Below are positions 13,901-26,574 of a stretch of 64,000 bases of DNA, piece by piece (the first letter of the stretch is position 1; every line of letters starts with the position of its first letter). Origin of the DNA: Apostichopus japonicus (taxonomy: Eukaryota > Echinodermata > Holothuroidea > Aspidochirotida > Stichopodidae). Position numbers and translations under genes: made by a program. Where the stretch lies: contig NC_092571.1 of the NCBI RefSeq assembly GCF_037975245.1, positions 24,688,564 through 24,752,563 on the forward strand, read 5' to 3'. Under the pieces are notes generated by a model. It saw only the letters and a list, made by a program, of their open reading frames with translations, ran no database searches and was not told the origin of the DNA.

Positions 13901-15346
13901 GGGCCCTAAGGCGGGCCCTGGACCCACGCCTTTGGGACTTCGCCTTTCCTTCCCTGGACCCAGGGGCCCCCAGACTCATCGTTACGCCGCTGCTGTAAGG
14001 CACAGCTATCCAGCCAGTATTGTGTATGTTAGAGTTTCTCCTGACACTATAGTCTTTAACTTTAACAAAGACTGTATTCCAAGGAATTCACCAAGGTGAA
14101 TTAAAACACACTGAGCTCCATCAGCTAGTTGGGACAATTTCCTGATGCTAATACCTCTCTAAACTGTCCTCCCATATCATGATTCAAAGCACTCGTACAC
14201 AGTATAAACAGTTCCTAACCTTTATCTGATCCTAATGCTAATACTTCTCTAAACTGTCATCTCATATCATGCTTAAAAACACTCCTACTGACAGTATAAA
14301 CAGTTCCTAAATCTGATAGAAACATGATATCCATACTGCTCATACTGACAATACCAGTGCTCTGAATCAGGGGATGACAGTACAGTTACAGTATATACAA
14401 AAATTTGTCCCAACTGGGTGGTTCCATAGTAACACAACCTAGGTGTCTGTCTTTACACGTTGCTTATCACCATTTCCAAAAAATGACGAAAAACTACAAT
14501 GCAATCAATACATATGTTAAAACACAGGGCAATCTGCTAGTCAGTATTATGTATTTCCCGACCACCCTTTTCTCCTATGCAGATCAGAACATAATCCCAG
14601 GAAATCATTTAGTGTTCAACTTTAGTGCAGCAGTTTTAAAGGGCTTTGAATTTTCCCTCTTGTAATGTACTATGGTTTCTGTGTACAAAACACCGCTATA
14701 CATATTAACAAATTTTATAGCAATCTGTGGATATTGCATAGCATTTTTGTAGTGTGATACTAGGTATGTTATTCCATGAATTTAGTGATACATTTCACTT
14801 AATACTCCACTAGGGTGTTCATCTCATTATAGTACCCCATCATGAGCTTTGGTCTTTACCGACTTGCCTACCAAAACTATAAGTACACAACAACGAAGAC
14901 ACATACCAGCCAGTACTGTGTATTTCAAGGCCTCCTTAGCTGCAATGGTCATGACTTTGTTGAGAAGGTACTCCAACGATTCACCAAGCTCCATAAGGTA
15001 CTTAGATTCCCATTTCAAACAGTAAATCTCTTTACTGTTATCGACTGTCAACCACGGCATGTAGAAATTATCTGAAACAATAATTTAAAATAGCAGGTAT
15101 TCCAAAAAAGTCCAATTCTGGCATAGGTCAAGATGATGATACAAGTTTATACATTCCAAGGAAGAAATAATATAATCTGCATGACTGGACTAATGCTGGT
15201 TAAATTCAAACAAGGAGGGTGTCCACTCGGGTGAGGGAGTCTGTTTTGAATTCAATTAACTGTTATAAACCCACCCTTGAGCTTCAGAAGTTTGGAGAAG
15301 CACTGTTGTGTTATAAATATTTAGATATACACACAAACACACACAC

Positions 15347-15379
<33 letters not shown>

Positions 15380-15909
15380 AATGAAAACGTAATGAGAAGG
15401 AAAATCCCAACAGTGAAAAAACTTCCAGCCTCCACCGGGATTCGAACCCGGGCCTACCGCTTTGTAAGCGGACACCCTAACCAACTAGGCTATGGACGCT
15501 GATTGTATGTCCAGAAGTTCAAAACCGGTAAGGCAGGTCGTAATTTCACTGCAAGCGTTTGACACCTGTATCGAACAATACTACTTCTTTTTTTGGCGAC
15601 ATATTTTGCCTTACTCTAGAGATGAAACATGATGCTAACAAACTCGAAAACATTTGTGATTCCTAAAGCCGGATCTCGAAAGAGATACTTTGAACAGACT
15701 CTATTTTAATGAAATGGAGGTAAATGACAAAGGCAAATGAATATATATAAATGAAAACGTAATGAGTTGGAAAATCCATAACAGTGAAAAAACTTCCAGC
15801 CTCCACTGGGATTCGAACCCGGGCCTCCCTCTTTGTACGAGGACACCCTAACCAACTAGGCTATGGACGCTGATTGTATGTCCAGAGGTTCAAAACTGGT
15901 AAGGGAGGT

Positions 15910-15966
<57 letters not shown>

Positions 15967-18900
15967 CAAGGATCTCAAATTGCTTTACACAATTTAAATT
16001 CAATAATACTTCTGCACAATCGAATCAGTCATGTATAACTTATTGAAGCTGCACAGTAAGCATACAAAAACAAACAAATATTCAACGCGAGTTAATGTTA
16101 AGAACGTTACCATACACTAGACTCAGACACTGATGCATTATAGAAAGATACTGGCTGTGATACCGATGTGACTATAAGTACCACAATTCTACATAAGGTT
16201 TACCAGGTTACTTGTTGAACTTACAGTTGGGGGAAGGGGGAATGGGGATAGGTGGGGGATGGGAGATGTGTTTAGTTGGAGATGGTGGAGGGGGATGGTA
16301 TGATGGGAGATACTTGTGGCCAGGGAGGGGTGGTGGGAGAGAGGATGATTGAGGATTTAAAGTCACAGACAAAAAAAAAAAAATTATCATTTCCCTTCAC
16401 AATGGAATTAATTCCAAAAGAGTCGTGAATGGAGAAAGCCAACAAAATGAAAATATGGTGAGGTAAAGTTTTGCTTTACTGCTTGAAAGATAACATAGAA
16501 ACAGATTTGCCTGACTTCACAATCAATAAAAATTTATGGAACAGATCAAACACAATTGCAAGGAGGACACATTAAGCCATTTGAGCAGCATGGATATAAC
16601 AAGCAGCAAGAAAAGCAGACAAACAAAGAAAAGCTATCCTAAAGATTAAAATCAGACAAGCAGCTGATAAATGCACAAACAGCTGGACAGACTGAAAAAC
16701 AAGACAAGATCTACAAATATTTTGATCAGCTCCCAAAAAAAACAAAAAAAAACAAAAAATTGGGAATACAAAATCAGTTTTCTTCCTTAGAGCCAACTAG
16801 TCATAAATACATCTAACAAATAACCCAAGAAAATAACTCTGGGAATCAACCAGGACATCACTCAATTTTGGTATTTTAGGTGTTAACAAGCATTATACCA
16901 CCTGATACTGACTATATTCTATGCATCCAGCACACATGATTCCACACTAGCAGTACAATGCAGCATATAAAGTTGTGTAGTGACTGTGTTAGGTCTAATA
17001 AGCCTAACTTTCAATGACTTTTATTTAGAGGAAATACTAGAGTTTGTGATGTAAGTCGTAACTACTTTATAACTACTAACTAAGGATGCTATTATATGTG
17101 CTTCCACACTTGACTGTTTCTTTGCAGGGGGGGGATTGACAGCTCTGGAAAGTTGGAAAATACTGGAGGGACAGATAGACTGACACACAGATTGACTGAC
17201 AAACATTTCAAACATACATGTATGTGAAAGCAGTCAGTCAGATAGGGGGAATATGTAATGTACATTGCCACCTCATTATCACATGCTGATTATGTCAATT
17301 AAACCCAGAGCTACGTACGACACAAGACATGATCTTACTGGATGAAAATGTTCGAACAATCTTGCCCTCTGGATCATCAACTGTAAGCAAAGCATGTCAA
17401 AAGAGAAGTGTAATGGAAAACAAATCCAGACTAGAAGGGTAGAGAAACTAAATGATTTACTGTAGTAATGATGTCACAGCTAATATCTAGGCGTGGCCTA
17501 TCCACCAAATGAATACAATGAACACAAACCGCATGGTTGATGATTTTATGAAAGAAAACTTGGCGTTGGGATACCTTCACCACCAGACAGATTTGCAGCA
17601 CGTGACCATTTACGTTTGTATTTTCAAGCAAAGTGTAAACGAAAAATGTGAAGATGTGAAAAAGCTGACTCAACTAAAGTGTTTTTTGTTTTTAAAAGAA
17701 AAACAAACAATAATTCAATTAATTCACATGCAAATGTAGCTGACCAAAGATATAGCATTTTCAAGACAGGTGAAATGGATTCATTAAGCACCTGACCAGA
17801 CTTGACTTAGTCAGTTACAGATGAAAAACTCTGACAACCAAGAAGTCAATCTCTCCTGTCTGGTTCCAGGAAAGTCTAGGTAGATAGATCTAGGTGGATA
17901 GTCACCCATTGACCTGAATGAGTATTTTGAACACAGATAATTCTAATTTCTAACAATTCAGTTGAATAAGCTTAACAGATTGCACACTCTTGCAATCTGT
18001 TAACAATTCCACATCATTTAAACTCTGAGAAGCTATATGTCCGTTGCTTTGGAGAAAAGGGAAAAGTGCAACAGAGCACTTCCAAGTTTGGCCCTGCATG
18101 GGTACAAACTGTCTCATTTTCATTGACATTCCTCGAGAGAAGAAACTTTTAATATCGATTTTAAAGATTACTTTAAAAGCCACACCTGATCTGTCCTTGG
18201 TCAGCCATCCTGAAATGCAAAGTGTGACATGGAGGTCTCTCCCTTCAGTCAGGCTTTCAAATTCAAATTCTTCCACCTCACCAACACGTTTCTTCATTTT
18301 GTAACCTGTCAGATGAAGAATGGGAGAGTGGAGAAATAAATGAATAAATAATAAATAAATACCATATATTAAAGTGCTGTTATCATGAAATAAACCATGC
18401 TCAAGAGCACTGTACAAAAGAACCAATACCTGGAATATAAAATTACCAAACTTAAGAAAACCTAAAAGTAATAACAACAGCAAAATAAAAGTTAAAACTG
18501 AAATAAGACAGGGTTATAAACCACAATAAAGAAAAGAAAAATATCAAATATACAAAAAATATGGGCACAGTAATGTGAATTAAACAACGAGAAAGTATCA
18601 AAGGTTCAACTTCCAAGGGATATTCCGGTTAATCTGGACTGTTTAATGAGAAAATGTCAATTTTCAGTTGAGCTGATAAACTTTTCATCTTTTCTCTTAA
18701 CAATGGAAATAAAGTAATATGCTTAAAATATATTGCTGTTAAATGAAACTGTAAATTCAGAGTACATTTCATGCTATGCAAATGACTCCATTACATCACA
18801 CTTCATGGACCAATCAACAATGACATTATGAAACAAAGGTTGAGCTTTCAGAGACCACCCCACTGGAATCAATCTTTTAACAAAACTACAATCCTTGTCC

Positions 18901-21900
18901 ATATTTCACAGTGGAGATGATCATTTTGCTACCAACGACAAGATACACTGTTATGTAAAAAAAAAAAAATCCTTAGAATCCTGGGAATATTTTTTTAAAT
19001 TTTATAGAGTAATTCACCGATTTACAAATTTTGTTTTTCAATATGGAATATGTTAACGATTCCCTTGTTCAGAAACTGCTTGATATATAGTTGCATTTGT
19101 CTAGCAATATGGTCCATTGGTGAAACATTCTTCGAAGGTTTACCTAATAAAGTATTGCCTAATCCTCTCTCGTCATCCAAAGAGACTAATACAAAGCCTA
19201 ATCACTCGTTGTTGATCAACGACTGTAATTCAGAATGCCATGTGCAACTTAGGCTAGGTTAAGGAAAATTTGCTATGCAAGTGTTGCTTCCCGATTCATA
19301 TTAGTGAGAACTTAAGACACAATTGCCAGCCCCCTCCAACCCTCCCCCTCCCCCACAAACCTTGTAACATTCATATCTCTTTTGAAGTCCACACCTCTTA
19401 ATCTAGAAATCTTAAAACAAATTTATTGAAGACAAGTTTTACCAGTCAGTCCTGCTCCGGCAACACCAAACACCGACGCCATGGCAACAATACCAGCATG
19501 GGTACCGATGAATGCTATTCCAGGTCCCAGCAAGGCAATGCTGGCTGATGCCACCAGAGGGGCAGCGAGGCCACCGGTCAAACCTGTCACATGACAATGA
19601 TAAGAAGTTCTTAGCACATATTACACATTCTTTCCTCCGTAATAAACAAAAACTTGATTGGTTTGGAGCTCTAGAATAGAGTATGACTCAGACAACCAAC
19701 ATGTTGATTCAATACAATTCTGTATGGCAGCGTCTTAAAGTACCGGCTAAAGAGTCTACTGAGTATACAGAGAAGTGATTTTTCAAGAGCAGGACACAGA
19801 TTTTCCAATGCCTGTCTAGTGTGCATAACGAGTACAGTTCGTGCTTGACAACCGAACCTATCGCTGAGGTCGTATCTAGGACAACCAGTATATTAAAGAA
19901 TAAGTCAATAGCATGACTTCATAGAATGTGCTTGTAGGATGCCCAAATAAGATTTACAGATGTTCTTAACTGAAAATTCAATCCGCACGAAGGACTATGG
20001 TTGACCCTAGAAATGTAAATTTAGGCAAATGGTGAATTTAATGTGTAGGGGAAACATCTTGTTCTATAAAACTCCTTTGGAAACTAAGGGAAGGTTCTAG
20101 TCAGAACTTTAGGGTTGAAATGGCAAAGTCCTACAAGACAGACTATCTTGAGTGCAAGTCCTCCTTTTCTGTCATCAAGATAAGATATGCACCATTAAAA
20201 ATGTGTTACAAGTCTGGAAAGCTCCTTTAACAAACAAATATGGTAATGACATCAGCCTTCAACCCAGGCCTAATTATTACTATTACTTATGTTGTCTACA
20301 TTTCAATACCTCTGCTAAAATTATATTTTCAGGTTCATTAGCAAAGATAATATGGCTGCCAAGGATAACTTCCTATGGACTATCCTTGATAAATTTGTAT
20401 AGTTGTTTAGAAAATATCAACCTACCAATAAGAGCACCACCAGCAAGGGTTGCTGCTCCCACAGCAAAATATCGTCGATACTTCCTCATTGATTCTGACT
20501 TTTTCTTCTCTCTAAGCTCCTCCCTGAAGTAACAAACAAGTAAACTTGTCTTAAGCTTCTAGTTAATGAATTGAATAGGAAATGTATTACTTGATTGTCT
20601 GAAATATCAAGTAAGACTCACTCTGTGCAGCCTCAGACCAAGTTAGACTCACTCCGTTCAACCTCAGACCAAGTAAGACTTACTCTATGCAACCTCAGAT
20701 CAAGTAAGATTGACTCAGCATAACTTCAAATCAAGTTAAACTGACTCCGTTCAACCTCAGATCAGGTAAGACTGACTCAGTGTAATCTCAAACCCAGTAA
20801 GACTGACTCAATGTAACCGCAGACCATGTAAGACTCACTCCGTTCAATCACATACCAAGTAAGACTTACTCCGTCCAACCACATACCAAGTAAGACTCAC
20901 TCCGTCCAACCACATACCAAGTAAGACTCGCACAGTGTAACTTCCAACCAAGTAAGTCTGACTCAATGGAACCACAGACCATACAAGACTCACTCTGTTC
21001 AACCTGAGACCAAGTAAGACTCATTTCGTTCAACCTCAGATCAAAGTAAGAGTGGCTCAGTTCAACCTCAAAAATCAAGAAAGACTCACTCAGTCATTTC
21101 AGTTTGTGCATGAATAAACTTCTCCACAAGCATCAGTTCTTGTTGGTACGTCCTCTCTGGGTCAACTTGGCAAAGTTCTCCGAGCCGGTAGATTAGAACT
21201 CGCATTCTAGCATCATAAGCACCCGATTTAAGGGCCAGGGACAACAAGTCCTGAAAACAAACGGGCAGTAGACAGATGACGTGTTGATGGTATCTCAAAC
21301 GTGGACATGAAATGCCTGCCAACTGTCTTTATGTCACAAGTTTACATTACAAAGTAGAGATCGTATACTAGTGCAATGGAAGTGGAAAAACGCACGATAT
21401 TTACGCTGATACATGAATGAAGCTTGAGCACGAAGAAAGGTAAGACTGAATCTTTGTTAGCTGATGGAAAGGTCAACCTTTGAACCTTAGTTTACCTCTT
21501 CCATATCTCCCCTCTTCCCTTCCCAGTACTAGATGCATTAATTAACTTGAAGATTAGCAGTTACATATATCACTGTCTGCCTAGAGGACATAGTAAGTTT
21601 CTGTGTAATTTATTTGACTTTCATTCTTCCCTCTCCATATATCTCATCTGCTCTTATTTTCGATTAAGATTCAGCCTTTTTCTAAGGGACTCTTTGTCCC
21701 TCCCTTTGCTAAAATCCTGCCCCTGCCACCACCCTTCCACTGCAGGAACTGCAAAATTTACTAGAGATACAAAGCCTCATAGGATTTACAGCTAAATATG
21801 TAAACAAATATTTGCTCATTTTTTCTCCTAAAGTTCAAGAAGCAAACACATAGGCACAATTACTTATTTTCAAACCTCAAACTTAATGTAGGCATTTACC

Positions 21901-23491
21901 ATTAAGTATGTTACTGCCTACTTTACTGAAAACCTCCACATGTGTTAAAGCCTGATGACAGATCTTGAATTAAAGAGAGGGAAATTATTTTGTACGAGGG
22001 CAAGTTAGAAATTGCCTAGAATTTTAAGGCAGGCCACCATTTACAGCCACGTTTACGACTCTTCAAAAGGACATAACGGCAGTATTTACGAAGTGAGAAG
22101 AAAAACATTCAGAAATATCAAATAATAGGATAGGATTTCTTTCTTCCACACTCTAGCTTATTATCAGATATCCGATCGATCAGAGTAGTTACAAGGACAA
22201 CTATGACAGTTTGATATAATAGGGGTGGCGAGAGGGGGGGGTCAGTTCTTGGTATAGGGAACAGACAATATTTAAAGGCATTGAAGACTTGCCCCAAATC
22301 GCGTGCGGCCATCTGAAAAAGTTGACTTTCTGTTGCTTGCAAGTGATGTTTTGTTTGTGTCGCTACAAAATGCAGACAGTAATGAAACGTGATACCTTGT
22401 TATCTTTAGCTGGACCTGAGATGTCCATCGCTGTATCGTTAATACAATGTGCTGTAGGTATTGACCGCAGCTGTATGTACTGACTGTACACTAGTGTCTA
22501 ATTACCGAGGGTAGCAAGTTGTGCATGTATTTTCTGGGATTGATGGTGGTGTCTAACACTTCTGTTACACCTCATTCGAAACTAGGTCAGATTACCGGCA
22601 TTAGACGTTTCTTTTTGCGCGAGTCTTCACACCCTTTAAGGGCGGTATAAAGCTAAGTGGGAAACTGTCGGTTAATTTGAGCACCGGTTCATGACCGTTG
22701 ATACCTGGAGAATGATTTCGTTCCTGATTAGATTCGGGTCTTCTATCAATTTTTTGATGTACAGTGCCTGGTTCTCTTTGGTTGCTTTTTCTTGCATCAT
22801 GTTTTCCATAACAGGAAGTGAGTCGTCTGACATTTTGAGATGTTTCTTCAAGTCTGCTATGACTTCTCCATTCCATTTCCTACAAAAAAAAAGGTGATAA
22901 AAGTAAAAACAAAAAACAAAATATAAACTGGAAAAGTATCAGCAAAGTTGGTAACAAACAGTTGATTTCTCACAGGATACCTCCCTCTGTGCATTCAGGT
23001 TTGTTTCGAATGAAACTGTTGTGTGACTCCTGGTTTCATAGTGTGCAAGGTAATGTGGCTAAACAGGCCTGCAAACATCACTGCCAGTTCATCAATAATT
23101 TGAAAGTAATGTCTTTTGTCTAGCACAAAGGGGATGAGAGTAACCTCATATGTCTATGTGGCAGGAACCAAGACAAAGAGAGAGGTGGAACGGAGGGGTG
23201 GGGAAGGGGAACAAAGGGAATCCTTCTGAAGCCGAATAGGTATCAAAGAAGAAAGAGATATTCTTATATTCCTCAGAAAAACCAACAATAAATGCCCAAC
23301 AAGAATATTACATAGTCCTTTTTGTTAAACATACTGTACCTGTGCCATTCGCCGGGGTACATTAACCCAAGGCTGATGGAAACAGACCCTAAGTATGAGA
23401 ATCTTGCGACATCACCTAAAACTTCATTTAAAGGTTTCTCATCCTGTCCTTTAGAAACTTCACCATCCGTCTCTTCCTTACTGGCAGCCAT
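7278..23491 (-). CDS. TMCO4: TMCO4-like DUF726 alpha/beta-hydrolase-fold membrane protein, 13 coding exons
   Basis: Coding exons in transcript order: 23340-23491, 22705-22879, 21090-21250, 20426-20523, 19443-19583, 18186-18305, 17339-17380, 14907-15071, 12763-12899, 11677-11761, 10843-10960, 10183-10303, 7278-7937. All introns are GT-AG and all phases join to one 724-residue frame (human TMCO4 is about 630 residues). The product has an acidic N-terminus, a Lys/Arg-rich stretch, then a hydrophobic Gly/Ala-rich hairpin at about 179-243, a second hydrophobic stretch at about 341-370, and a lipase-like nucleophile elbow GFSMGAR at 406-412 (Ser408). Asp467 (in RGDWLL) and His509 (in SGHLDY) are the likely remaining triad members. 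The start at 23491 is an ATG with A at -3 and G at +4; the frame stays open a few codons upstream to a TTG and a possible acceptor, so a non-coding 5' exon is likely. Family identity comes from recognisable conserved blocks. The human protein is poorly characterised, so substrate and role are unknown. Confidence 0.92.
10490..10740. repeat. Tandem duplication of about 125 bp in TMCO4 intron 11
   Basis: Two neighbouring blocks (10490-10605 and 10617-10733) share long words such as GTACTGAATAAACA, GTATCGAGAAT and GACATTCTCATTAAT. Just left, at about 10385-10440 on the minus strand, is a tRNA-like A box (TAGCTCTGTAGGTAGAGC) with a poor B box, probably a decayed SINE head. Confidence 0.7.
11677..11761 (-). 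CDS. TMCO4: TMCO4-like coding exon 10 (catalytic elbow)
   Basis: An 85-bp exon encoding residues 398-425, with KRPITLIGFSMGARAIYF. GFSMG fits the GxSxG nucleophile elbow of alpha/beta hydrolases and is the most diagnostic TMCO4/DUF726 block. Acceptor TTAG|GGTAAG at 11762 and donor ACAG|GTGAGA at 11676 are both strong. Phase 0 in and phase 1 out match the neighbouring exons 9 and 11. Confidence 0.9.
12102..12461. mobile_element. hAT-like MITE with 8-bp target duplication
   Basis: Starts CAGTGGCGTAGGAAGG and ends GGTTCCTACACCCTTG, imperfect inverted termini. It is flanked by the exact 8-bp direct repeat ATACAGAC (12094-12101 and 12462-12469). It lies in TMCO4 intron 9. A close relative is at 62160-62533. 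360 bp, G/C-homopolymer rich, no coding capacity. The 8-bp duplication and CAG termini fit the hAT superfamily. Confidence 0.88.
13228..13992. mobile_element. hAT-like non-autonomous element with 8-bp target duplication
   Basis: Termini CAGCGGCGTAATG and CATCGTTACGCCGCTG are inverted copies, flanked by the exact 8-bp repeat CTGTAAGG (13220-13227 and 13993-14000). 765 bp in TMCO4 intron 8. No transposase frame is visible. Short open frames inside reflect GGGGCCCC-rich subterminal sequence. Confidence 0.9.
14138..14315. repeat. Tandem duplication of about 90 bp in TMCO4 intron 8
   Basis: Two adjacent blocks share CTAATGCTAATAC(C/T)TCTCTAAACTGTC, CATATCATG and ACAGTATAAACAGTTCCTAA, with scattered differences. 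Confidence 0.7.
15384..15890 (-). mobile_element. tRNA-derived SINE, head-to-tail dimer
   Basis: Two tRNA-like heads on the minus strand (about 15424-15501 and 15797-15872). Each carries an A box (TAGCCTAGTTGGTTAGGG) and a B box (GGGTTCGAATCCC), and shares a body found in five further copies in the window. The anticodon loop varies between copies and the acceptor stem is unpaired, so these are SINEs and not tRNA genes. TA repeats flank both sides. Lies in TMCO4 intron 7. Confidence 0.8.
15912..15963. repeat. (TA)n microsatellite
   Basis: Uninterrupted TA dinucleotides at the end of the SINE dimer. A shorter TA tract lies at 15347-15381 on its other side. Confidence 0.95.
20608..21090. repeat. 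31-bp minisatellite starting at the exon 3 splice donor
   Basis: About 15 diverged units of a 31-bp sequence (plus strand CAAGTAAGACTCACTCCGTT + CAACCTCAGAC). On the transcribed minus strand every unit contains a GAGTGAGTCTTAC-like word, close to the authentic donor GA|GTGAGTCTTTC of TMCO4 exon 3 at 21090/21089. That donor is itself the edge of the first unit. Confidence 0.88.
22272..22639. mobile_element. TTAA-ended MITE, copy 2
   Basis: Aligns over its whole length with 3147-3506, including the TTAAAGGCATTGAAGACT start and a GAGTCTTCA...CTTTAA end. Located in TMCO4 intron 2, ending 65 bp from the exon 2 donor. Confidence 0.75.
23340..23491 (-). CDS. TMCO4: TMCO4-like coding exon 1 (start codon)
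   Basis: Encodes residues 1-50, beginning MAASKEETDGEV and ending at the phase-2 donor CACAG|GTACAG (23340/23339). The next exon restores Arg-Lys-Trp-Asn across the junction. The purine-rich sequence before the ATG includes a TTCCCAG that could be the acceptor of an upstream untranslated exon. I could not place such an exon with confidence; AAAG|GTAAGAACG near 24558 on the minus strand is one candidate donor. Confidence 0.8.
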
Positions 23492-23570
23492 TTTGGAATG
23501 TTTTATCAACTGGGAAGTAGGATATAAATTGTGGTGGTAAAAATATGATTATTGAATATGCATTCAGTTC

Positions 23571-23862
23571 AGAGTATCTCTTTCAAGATCCGGCTTTAAG
23601 AATTACAATTTTTTTTGAGTTAGTTAGCATCATAATTGATCTCTAGAGTAAGGCAAAATATGTCATTAACACGGAACTAGCATTGTTCGATACAGGTGGC
23701 AAATGCCTACAGTGGAATTACGACCTTCCTTACTGGTTTCGAACCTCCGGATATTCAATCTGCATCCATAGCTTAGTTGGTTGGGGTGTCCGCATATAAA
23801 GCGGGAGGCCCGGGTTCGAACCCAGGTGGAGGCTGGAAGTTTTTACACTGAACATTCTGAAT
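23571..23862 (+). mobile_element. tRNA-derived SINE, plus-strand copy
   Basis: Same family as 15384-15890, opposite orientation. The body (CAAGATCCGGCTTTAAGAAT... GGTTTCGAACCTC) leads into the tRNA-like part at about 23763-23835, with A box TAGCTTAGTTGGTTGGGG and B box GGGTTCGAACCC. Lies just upstream of the TMCO4-like start codon, so possibly within its promoter or first intron. Confidence 0.75.
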
Positions 23863-25249
23863 TTCCGTACAATTTCATAATCCGTGAGCACATCTTTTGA
23901 TGTGAGGTAAGAGGAACAGGGTTATTCAGTTGAGTAATAGCAAGGCATGCTATGGTTGTTTGTTTCAACATTTACATGATGAATCTTATAAGGTCCTTAG
24001 GCCTAACTATCTTTGGAGTTCCTGTGATCGCATTTCTTTGACCTGCACTATTCCAATTTTAAACTAACTTTGTTATTTTCAGAAAGTGACGACATTCTCC
24101 TCAAGTTTATTCGAGATACCGCTGCTAGCAAGATATATGCAAGTGAAAGGATTACCGCAATCAGGAAAACAGAGATGATTTGTTCTGTAAGCTAAATTCC
24201 TGGTCCTTACATTTTTCTGCCTAGGCTATAGCCTGCAGTTACTTCTGATGGAAAATTACAAATCTGTCTATTTTTGTCAAAGATGTGTTGCCAGGTTAAG
24301 TAAACACAAGCACAGGCACTTCCAATGTACTTACCTTTATATATATAATACAACAAAACTCCCAGGGATATTAGGTCTGTACTGTAGGTATATGTACATG
24401 TATACAGTACACCTATAGCATAACGTTAGGAGGTCCTGTGACTATCAACACCTAGTCTAAGTAACCTTACTTATCAACTCAATTTTATTGAGAGGAATTT
24501 TGGCGTAGATTGTCGCAGGTGAAATTCACTACTACGTCATTAGCAGCGTTCTTACCTTTCCCTTATGACTGAAGAAACATTTCTGGTTTGTTCCTGGATG
24601 GATCTATATGGCAAATATAACTGGCTAGTATTGTCTCTCTTATAGCCTGTGGTATCGTACTATCAGTACTGTACATAACGCATACACACAGTTTAGGAGA
24701 GCTTGTTTTCCTGTTTACATTTTGTTCAATACCAATTGCGCAACTCCAAACGATGCATTAGCTAGTATATATGTTGGGCTGGTGGTTTGGATGCCCACGA
24801 TGCAATAGTCAGTTGTAGTGAAAATGCTGTCTACCCCTATTCAATTCTGTATCTCGGGGACAGGGAAGCACGTTCGAGTCTACGGTTGATATACACTTTC
24901 AGTTCTGTAAAATATAAATGAATTATATATAAAATGGTTTAAACATTACCCCATTTGGATTCCCCTCAACCCCACTGGTATATATGCAGGATTTCAAAGG
25001 TGGGGGGGGGGTGGGGGTGTGTAATGGGTTCAAATTTTCCCATACTGATTTAGGTAGGGAGCTGAACTTTTATGGAAGAATAATTTTATTAAGGAGAGAG
25101 GATTTTCACTAAAGCCGACTTCTATGAATTGGGGAGGGGGGGGGGGGTCTGTGGGATAACTTCCCCATTAAAATGGTATATATCGAACGGTGCATTCTGA
25201 GCAATGAATATTGGTATGTAGGAGTATAGCGCTATAAATTGAAGATTGT
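23863..25249. other. Intergenic sequence upstream of the TMCO4-like gene
   Basis: No coding signal. The promoter and any untranslated first exon of the TMCO4-like gene should be here, but no TATA box or other core element is convincing. Poly-G runs occur at about 25003 and 25135. Confidence 0.45.
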
Positions 25250-26574
25250 CAGGCGCGGCGGAACGGAAAAATTATTGGGGGGGGGGGGGCTAAAGTGTGG
25301 AAACTATCTAAGCGGAGCGCCACCATCGGTTGGCGGGGAGCGTACAAGAAAATTTTGGGTTTTTTCAAACCCCCAGATGGCGGAAACGGCACTTTCCGAG
25401 TGTTTTATGCTGCGAATACCCAGCCCTAAAATATGGGTCTCAAGCCTGCAATTTCTCAGATTGTACGTAAAAGTCTGTAAAAACATTGTAATTTGTATAT
25501 TCGATGGTTTTTTAAGAGAGTAGCTATTACTCGTAGTGTACTCGCAAAGATGTTTTTGAGTGTAGTAAGGGCAGTGGCGGAGCTAGAGTATTGGTCAGGG
25601 AGGGCAAGAATGGTCTGTAGGGGCGCTTTCGACACTATCTAAGCGGAGCGCCACCACAGGTTGGCGCGGAGCGTACAGAAAATTTTTGAGTAAAGATACT
25701 CCCTAGATTGCAGGAAACAGTGGCGTAGCTAGGATTTTTTGAGTGGGGGGCCATGGGGGGCTGTTCTTTCTTGTGGGGGGGGGGGCGGGTTACTATCTGA
25801 GCGGAGCGCCACCTTGGTTGGCGCGGAGCGTACAGAGAAAATTTGAGATTTCAGCACCCCCCAGATCGCAGGAGATGGCACCTGTGAGGCAAAATAGCAA
25901 CCAAAAAGATGTGCAACTTTGGTGACAGAAATGCTAAAAAAAAATTTTCTCTTTCATGCTGACTGGCCTTGCCAACTCAGCCAGACTTTTAACTTGAGTG
26001 AAGTTGACATCAAAGGCGTACGGGACCATTTCAGTTTGGGGGTGGGCAGAACTTTTTGTGCCCGAAAGTTCCCGTGACACTATTCTAAGCGGAGCGCCAC
26101 CATCGGTTGGCGCGTAGCGAACAAGAACATTTTTGACACACAATGCCTCTCAGATTGCCGGAAACGGCACTTCTGAGGCCTTGCAAGTTGCATCTAAACA
26201 TTCTTTATTTTATAATCTCACGTTTTAGAAATTTACAGTTCCCCAAAAATTTGGTAAATTAGAAGAAGAAAAAATGGTAACATCACTTTGAAGGGGAAAA
26301 ATGGGACAGAATATTTTTTAAGCTGCTATATTTAGTTACCTTATTTATTATTTTAACACAGTACTCAGCTACCCCCAGAAAAACATTGTTCAACGACACG
26401 TAGGCGGGATAATGTCGCTGTGTCGGGTGAGACTGCAATTTTTCTCACAAAAAAGTATAAAATATAACAAAGAATATGATAAACATGTACTTCTAGACTT
26501 GTAGACACTCCCCCCCCACCATCCATGAAAAAGAAAATGTTTCTTTCATACACTCATGTCGGGGATATCCAGGT

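Noticed and set aside
15424-15501. Possible functional tRNA gene (good A and B boxes)
   Set aside because: The acceptor stem does not pair, the anticodon loop varies among copies, and the sequence continues into a SINE body repeated elsewhere.
24500-24560. Untranslated first exon of the TMCO4-like gene with donor AAAG|GTAAGAACG
   Set aside because: One good donor word only; no promoter or transcript evidence, so not annotated as an exon.
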